The notes under the pieces were generated by a model that saw nothing but the letters and a program-made list of their open reading frames with translations, had not been told where the DNA came from and did no database searches. From Thiogranum sp. (GTDB lineage Bacteria; Pseudomonadota; Gammaproteobacteria; DSM-19610): a stretch of DNA of 47,956 nt. This document shows positions 44,228-47,956 of the stretch, piece by piece; positions within the stretch are counted from its first letter, which is position 1, and each line of letters opens with the position of its first letter. The position numbers and the translations under genes are program-made. Where the stretch lies: NCBI GenBank assembly GCA_022340245.1, contig JAJDOI010000002.1:1-47956 (forward strand), read 5' to 3'.

Positions 44228-45295
44228 GTGCACCTGCTCGCGGCGATTACACCGCATGGCTTCGGTCATGCCGCACAGGTTGCGCCCGTGCTGAATGTGC
44301 TGCGGAAACGACATCCCGAGCTGCGCCTCACGCTGCTGACCAGCCTGCCCCCGGCGTTTCTGCGCGGGCGCATCCAGGGCGAGTTCGAGCTGATCGAAGA
44401 TGCCCCGGATTTCGGGCTGATAATGAGTTCCGCATTCGCCATCGACCTCGAGGCGAGTGCAGCCGCATACCGCCGGCTGCACGATGACTGGGGCGGGCGT
44501 CTGGACCGGGAAGCGCAACGCCTTCGGCGGCTGTCCCCGACTCTGGTGCTTGCCGATGTGCCTTACCTGACGCTGGCGGCGGCCGACCGCGCGGGCATTC
44601 CCGCTGTGGCCATGTGCTCGTTGAACTGGGCCGATGTCTACCGGCACTATTTCCTGCAGCGCCCGGAAGCGCCAGGTATCCTGGAGCAGATGGAGGAGGC
44701 GTATCGCAGCGCGCGTGTTTTCCTGTGTCCCGAGCCCTCCATGCCCATGCCGTTTCTCGACCGGCGGGTCGCAATCGGTCCGATCGCGACCGTTGGCAGG
44801 TCGCAGGCCAAAAGCCTGCGTGAGCAGCTGCGGCTCGGCGCAGCTCAGCGCCTGATCCTGGTCGCGCCCGGTGGCGTGAACGCGCGCTTTCCCATGGAGT
44901 CCTGGCCCGCGGGGCAGGGTATACACTGGCTTGTGAGTGCGGATTGGCAGGTGCGACACGCCGACGTCAGCAGCTACCAGGACACGGGCCTTGCCTTTAC
45001 GGATCTGATAGCCTCGTGTGACGCGGTACTGGGCAAATGCGGCTATGGCACGGTTACCGAGTGCGCGGTCAATGGCACACCCCTGATGTACGTCCCGCGC
45101 CCCGACTGGCCGGAAGAGGCGACGCTGCTCGGCTGGTTGCAAGCCCGTCATGGCGCCCTGACAGTCGAGGCGCAGCGCCTCGAAAGCGGCCGTTTTGCAG
45201 ATCTGGTGGCGCCGCTGCACTCCTTGCAGCCCAGCCCCTGTGAGCCAAACGGTGCAAGCCAGGCCGCCGACCGGATAAGCGCTTACTTCAGCTAG
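44228..45295 (+). CDS. GT-B fold glycosyltransferase-like protein (L-arabinokinase N-domain-like)
   Basis: This 355-residue protein has a GT-B nucleotide-sugar fold. The first domain reads HLLAAITPHGFGHAAQVAPV, then VLADVPYLTLAAADRAGIPAV and SLNWADVYRHYF. The second has LILVAPGGVNARFP, FTDLIASCDAVLGKCGYGTVTECAVNGTPLMYVPR and a D-W-EEA end. HGFGHA and the NW-D-Y element recall the N-terminal domain of plant L-arabinokinase and UDP-sugar glycosyltransferases. No kinase domain is attached. The start is GTG at 44228. The gene is 14 bp after lipA and 12 bp before the GDP-hexose phosphorylase-like gene, so they may act together on sugar nucleotides. Donor and acceptor are unknown. Confidence 0.7.
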   Translation: MHLLAAITPHGFGHAAQVAPVLNVLRKRHPELRLTLLTSLPPAFLRGRIQGEFELIEDAPDFGLIMSSAFAIDLEASAAAYRRLHDDWGGRLDREAQRLRRLSPTLVLADVPYLTLAAADRAGIPAVAMCSLNWADVYRHYFLQRPEAPGILEQMEEAYRSARVFLCPEPSMPMPFLDRRVAIGPIATVGRSQAKSLREQLRLGAAQRLILVAPGGVNARFPMESWPAGQGIHWLVSADWQVRHADVSSYQDTGLAFTDLIASCDAVLGKCGYGTVTECAVNGTPLMYVPRPDWPEEATLLGWLQARHGALTVEAQRLESGRFADLVAPLHSLQPSPCEPNGASQAADRISAYFS

Positions 45296-45307
45296 GTAAT
45301 CGCAACC

Positions 45308-46366
45308 ATGAATTCACCCGACACCCGTTTGTTTGCGTCGCCGGAGTCGTTCCGCCGGGGCTTTGAGCAGGGACTTGAGCGACTGCTCGATGGCGGCGGG
45401 CTGAACCTGTTTATCCTGGTGGCGGCCAACGCCAGTTGCGAGGCATCGCTGTTTTCCGACCTGCGCGATCGACTGCAGACACGCTATGGGCAGCTGTCGG
45501 CGTGCTTGAGGGAGGCTTTCGTTCATGGCCGCCTTGTCGAAGAGTCGGACGACGATCTGCTGGTATTTCTGAAAATCACCTGTATCGGTTTCGACGCCCT
45601 GACGCTGACCGAACAGCGCCAGGCCGGCGTGTGGGAGGTGCAGTTCAATCAACTGCGCTCCTTCCGGCCGCTGCGCAACAGCCAACGGCCGATGACATCC
45701 ATCCACGCGCCATTCGATGCGCAGGGTTTCAATTTCAACAAGCCCTTTATGCAACAGGAAGCGCTGTGGTCCGGCGATCTGTTGGGCACGCACTTCGATC
45801 TCTATTACAACAAGTACCCGTTCGTTGACCTGCATTGCCTTCTGGTGCCGGAGCGGCAACGTTGCCTGCCACAGTTTCATCGCCAGGGTATGCACGCCAG
45901 GGTCTGGCAACTGGTGCAGTTGCTGGCCGAAGGGCTGCCCGGAATCAGAGTCGGCTACAATGCGCTGGGCGCATTTGCTTCGGTCAACCATCTGCATTAC
46001 CAGTTGTTTGTTCGCGATCTGCGTCTGCCGGTTGAAAGCGCAAACTGGAGGCACAACGGCGGCGCTGATGACTATCCAGTGGATTGTCGGCTGTTCAGTT
46101 CGGCCGACGCCGCCTGGCAATATATCGAGGCGCTGCATGCGCGCAATGAAGCCTACAACCTGCTCTACACGCCGGCGGGCATGTATTGCATGTCGCGCCG
46201 GATGCAGGGTGGATTTCGTCTCGCCGACTGGTCGAGTGGTTTTTCCTGGTATGAAATGTCTGGCGGTATGATTACATTCAACCATCAGGCTTTCTCGGCG
46301 CTACAGGAGGCGCAGATCAGTACGGAACTGGAGCGCGCACGCCTGGCGCGGGTGAAGGACCGGTAA
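45308..46366 (+). CDS. GDP-hexose phosphorylase-like protein (VTC2/GDPGP1, HIT/GalT superfamily)
   Basis: This 352-residue protein resembles the VTC2/GDPGP1 group of the GalT/HIT superfamily, which phosphorolyses GDP-hexoses. Shared elements are WEVQFNQLR, FDAQGFNFNK, the FVDLHCLLVPER-LPQ strand pair, and VGYNALGAFASVNHLHYQLF with the catalytic histidine motif H-x-H-x-Q. A C-terminal helix region with YNLLYTPAGMYCM also fits. There is no signal peptide. The genes in plants (vitamin C synthesis) and animals (GDP-glucose clearing) are well known; a bacterial copy beside lipA is not something I recognise. The comparison is from memory, so the substrate is open. It lies 12 bp after the glycosyltransferase-like gene. 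Confidence 0.65.
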   Translation: MNSPDTRLFASPESFRRGFEQGLERLLDGGGLNLFILVAANASCEASLFSDLRDRLQTRYGQLSACLREAFVHGRLVEESDDDLLVFLKITCIGFDALTLTEQRQAGVWEVQFNQLRSFRPLRNSQRPMTSIHAPFDAQGFNFNKPFMQQEALWSGDLLGTHFDLYYNKYPFVDLHCLLVPERQRCLPQFHRQGMHARVWQLVQLLAEGLPGIRVGYNALGAFASVNHLHYQLFVRDLRLPVESANWRHNGGADDYPVDCRLFSSADAAWQYIEALHARNEAYNLLYTPAGMYCMSRRMQGGFRLADWSSGFSWYEMSGGMITFNHQAFSALQEAQISTELERARLARVKDR

Positions 46367-46430
46367 CAATGGAGGCAACGTCGGCGACAGACGTCTTTCA
46401 ATACCGAGCCCAAGGCGGATAATAACGGCC

Positions 46431-46838
46431 ATGACTGCGTCGACAACTGACAGCAATGCCGAGCCGCTGGTGATAGTGGTCAATGGCGAGGTGCAGGTTG
46501 AATATCAACGCGGCAAACCGCTGCCGCAGGCTCAGCATGCCTACCTGGACCGGATGGACGAACAGATGGGTGCTGGCGTGCGGCTGGGTGGTGTTCGGGT
46601 AGCGCAGCCCGACGCGCTGCAGCGCGCCCAGTTCGTGGCTATCCAGCTCCTCGAGGGATTGCAAAATGGGAGCGATCCCCTGGTCGCCGCGGGTTGCGCC
46701 TATCTCGCCAGTCGCCTGCCGGACCTTACCCAGGTCAAGGCGCGTGTGGTCGATGGCGGTTTTTCGGCGGAACTGGTGTTTAACGAGCCGTACGTCAAGG
46801 AAGTGGCGGTCGAATTTCCCGCGCGCCCATCGTCCTGA
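46431..46838 (+). CDS. Hypothetical protein
   Basis: This 135-residue cytosolic protein was not recognised. It shows an N-terminal strand pair (EPLVIVVNGEVQVEYQRGK), a helical middle (AYLDRMDEQMGAGVRL, AQFVAIQLLEGLQNGSDPL) and a C-terminal strand pair (VVDGGFSAELVFNEPYVKEVAVEF). It is 12 bp before the YcgL gene on the same strand, so the two are probably co-transcribed. The ATG at 46431 has only a weak ribosome binding site. Confidence 0.65.
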   Translation: MTASTTDSNAEPLVIVVNGEVQVEYQRGKPLPQAQHAYLDRMDEQMGAGVRLGGVRVAQPDALQRAQFVAIQLLEGLQNGSDPLVAAGCAYLASRLPDLTQVKARVVDGGFSAELVFNEPYVKEVAVEFPARPSS

Positions 46839-46849
46839 GCGCCGCCGCT

Positions 46850-47104
46850 ATGCAATGCACGGTTTACAAAAGTCTGAGGCAGCTCGACTATTTTCTCTAT
46901 GTCCGGACCGTGGATGATTTGACTCGCGTTCCCGATGGCTTGAAACAGCTCCTGGGTACACTGGTAAAGGTCATGGACCTTGAATTGCGTGCGCAGCGAA
47001 CCCTGGCGCAGGCGGACGTGCGGGAGGTGATCGGCCAGATCGAAGCCGAGGGTTACTACCTGCAGATGCCGCCGCGTCCGGCCACCACGCCGCTGGTATC
47101 GTAG
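46850..47104 (+). CDS. ycgL: YcgL-family protein
   Basis: This 84-residue protein matches the YcgL family: CTVYKSLRQLDYFLYV, DDLTRVPDGL, then VMDLEL and the end IEAEGYYLQMPPRP. Length and motifs are normal. The function of YcgL is not established. The 3' end overlaps the convergent gene on the minus strand by 49 bp. Confidence 0.9.
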   Translation: MQCTVYKSLRQLDYFLYVRTVDDLTRVPDGLKQLLGTLVKVMDLELRAQRTLAQADVREVIGQIEAEGYYLQMPPRPATTPLVS

Positions 47105-47346
47105 TCAACCGCATAGCGCACGGCGCGGTATAAAGTGAATGGGTCCGGTACCTGTCCCGCGTCGCGACACTTGCGCACCGAACGGACCGCGTTCTCGAGT
47201 GTCACGATGGGAACCGCGCGGATAATCAGCCCGCGCGCCCGCTCCCAGAGGCACTGGTCGGGGGCTTCCAGGAGTTGTTCAAGTAATGCTTTGCGGCTGT
47301 CTGACAACGTCCCGTAGGGGTCGCGGCATCGATCGATAATGGCCAT
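47056..47346 (-). CDS. Hypothetical protein
   Basis: This 96-residue protein was not recognised. It is mostly helical and basic, with SRKALLEQLLEAPDQ and TLENAVRSVRKC. A GGAAGGA element precedes the ATG. Its 3' end overlaps ycgL by 49 bp in a convergent layout, and it lies 70 bp after mlaC on the same strand. In many genomes a STAS protein MlaB occupies this position, but this sequence does not look like a STAS domain. Confidence 0.45.
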   Translation of the reverse strand: MAIIDRCRDPYGTLSDSRKALLEQLLEAPDQCLWERARGLIIRAVPIVTLENAVRSVRKCRDAGQVPDPFTLYRAVRYAVDYDTSGVVAGRGGICR

Positions 47347-47416
47347 CGCACTGTCCTTCCGGTTGTTTTAACCCGTAAAACAGTGGACGCATAAATCAGA
47401 CCACCGATAGTGCGCA

Positions 47417-47956
47417 CTATTGTGGTGCGATCTTTTCGGGCAGCTCCACTTCGCCTTTACGATTACGCTCAACCAGCTGGGCGATCAGGTTATCCAGTCC
47501 TTCCCGGTTGATCTGCTCGCCGAAGCTGGTGCGGTAGGTGAGCGCCAGGCTGATGCCTTCGATGCGGATATCGTAGATTTTCCACTGACCCACGTAGTAC
47601 AGCTGGTACTGTACTTCCGCGGGCGCCCGGCCGCCCAGCGCGATGTTCGCGCGTACCGAGGCCTTGCGGTCGCCTGGCCGGTAGTTGGAGGGCATGAAAT
47701 CGATCATGTTCTTTTCTGAAACCAGGTCGTCGATGTAACTGGACATGGCGGTGACATAGGAACGCACCAGCAGGTCGCGGATCTGCTTGACGAGTTCCTC
47801 TCGCTGGGTGTCGCTGGCGTCGCGCCAGTACTTGCCTATCACCAGGCGGGTAATACGCGGGAAGTCGATCAACGGCACGATCAACTCGTCGCTGATCTTG
47901 TAGGCCACGGATTTGTCTTTGCGGATAGCCTCCGAGTTGTTGCGCAGGCGCGTCAG
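47417..47956 (-). CDS. mlaC: Phospholipid transport periplasmic protein MlaC (C-terminal part, cut by window edge)
   Basis: About 179 codons are inside the window and the frame runs off the right edge. It matches the MlaC/Ttg2D family: ELIVPLIDFPRITRLVIGKYWRDAS, REELVKQIRDLLVRSYVTAM, and the C-terminal YYVGQWKIYDIRIEGISLALTYRTSF. MlaC is a soluble periplasmic carrier that shuttles phospholipids between MlaA at the outer membrane and the MlaFEDB complex. The signal peptide lies outside the window. An internal GTG at 47908 is not a likely start because similarity continues upstream (TRLRNNSEAIRKDKS). Confidence 0.93.
   Translation of the reverse strand: MTRLRNNSEAIRKDKSVAYKISDELIVPLIDFPRITRLVIGKYWRDASDTQREELVKQIRDLLVRSYVTAMSSYIDDLVSEKNMIDFMPSNYRPGDRKASVRANIALGGRAPAEVQYQLYYVGQWKIYDIRIEGISLALTYRTSFGEQINREGLDNLIAQLVERNRKGEVELPEKIAPQ

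Overview
The window is a GC-rich chromosomal segment that reads as a gammaproteobacterium. The housekeeping half supports this: trxA and rho together with rhlB divergent, ybeD-lipB-lipA, a YcgL protein, MlaC, an SOS-controlled dnaE2 and type II secretion genes gspC-D-E-F. An NhaD-type Na+/H+ antiporter hints at a salty or alkaline habitat. The order cannot be fixed from sequence reading alone; a Chromatiales-like lineage is a guess. No rRNA, tRNA, CRISPR array, phage gene or intact insertion sequence was seen.

Positions 1 to about 27,600 are an accessory catabolic region built around oxalate and C1 units. It starts with the 5' end of S-formylglutathione hydrolase, a thiamine-binding protein and a two-subunit NAD-dependent formate dehydrogenase of the Methylobacterium FDH1 type (NuoE-NuoF fusion plus catalytic subunit). 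A likely operon follows: tripartite tricarboxylate transporter genes tctC-tctB-tctA, a GntR regulator, oxalyl-CoA decarboxylase (oxc), a tandem universal stress protein and a CitE-like lyase. Formyl-CoA:oxalate CoA-transferase (frc) lies 6.7 kb further on. Between them are a PIG-L deacetylase, the remnants of panB and of a CoA-binding protein, nhaD, and a DCC-family protein that has lost its cysteines. After frc come a PAS protein, a small membrane protein, a second GntR regulator, a second tandem Usp, a gamma-glutamyltransferase-family Ntn hydrolase (possibly oxamate amidohydrolase), an Lrp-type regulator facing an unknown gene, a quinone oxidoreductase and a malic enzyme.

The inferred route is: oxalate import by TctABC, Frc makes oxalyl-CoA, Oxc makes formyl-CoA, Frc releases formate, and formate dehydrogenase yields CO2 and NADH. 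The most notable regulatory finding is a 17-bp palindrome, consensus TGGTATAC-N-GTATACCA. It occurs six times: twice before the formate dehydrogenase genes, once each before tctC, frc and the second gntR, and once between the panB remnant and the CoA-binding remnant. At frc it overlaps the -10 box of a strong-looking promoter. This describes one GntR regulon joining transport, activation, decarboxylation and formate oxidation.

Positions 28,050 to the end are mostly conserved housekeeping genes. Oddities there include a T2SS operon that stops after gspF, an internally deleted solute-binding protein, a dnaE2 without imuA or imuB behind a perfect LexA box, and, downstream of lipA, a glycosyltransferase-like protein paired with a protein resembling plant and animal GDP-hexose phosphorylases (VTC2/GDPGP1).
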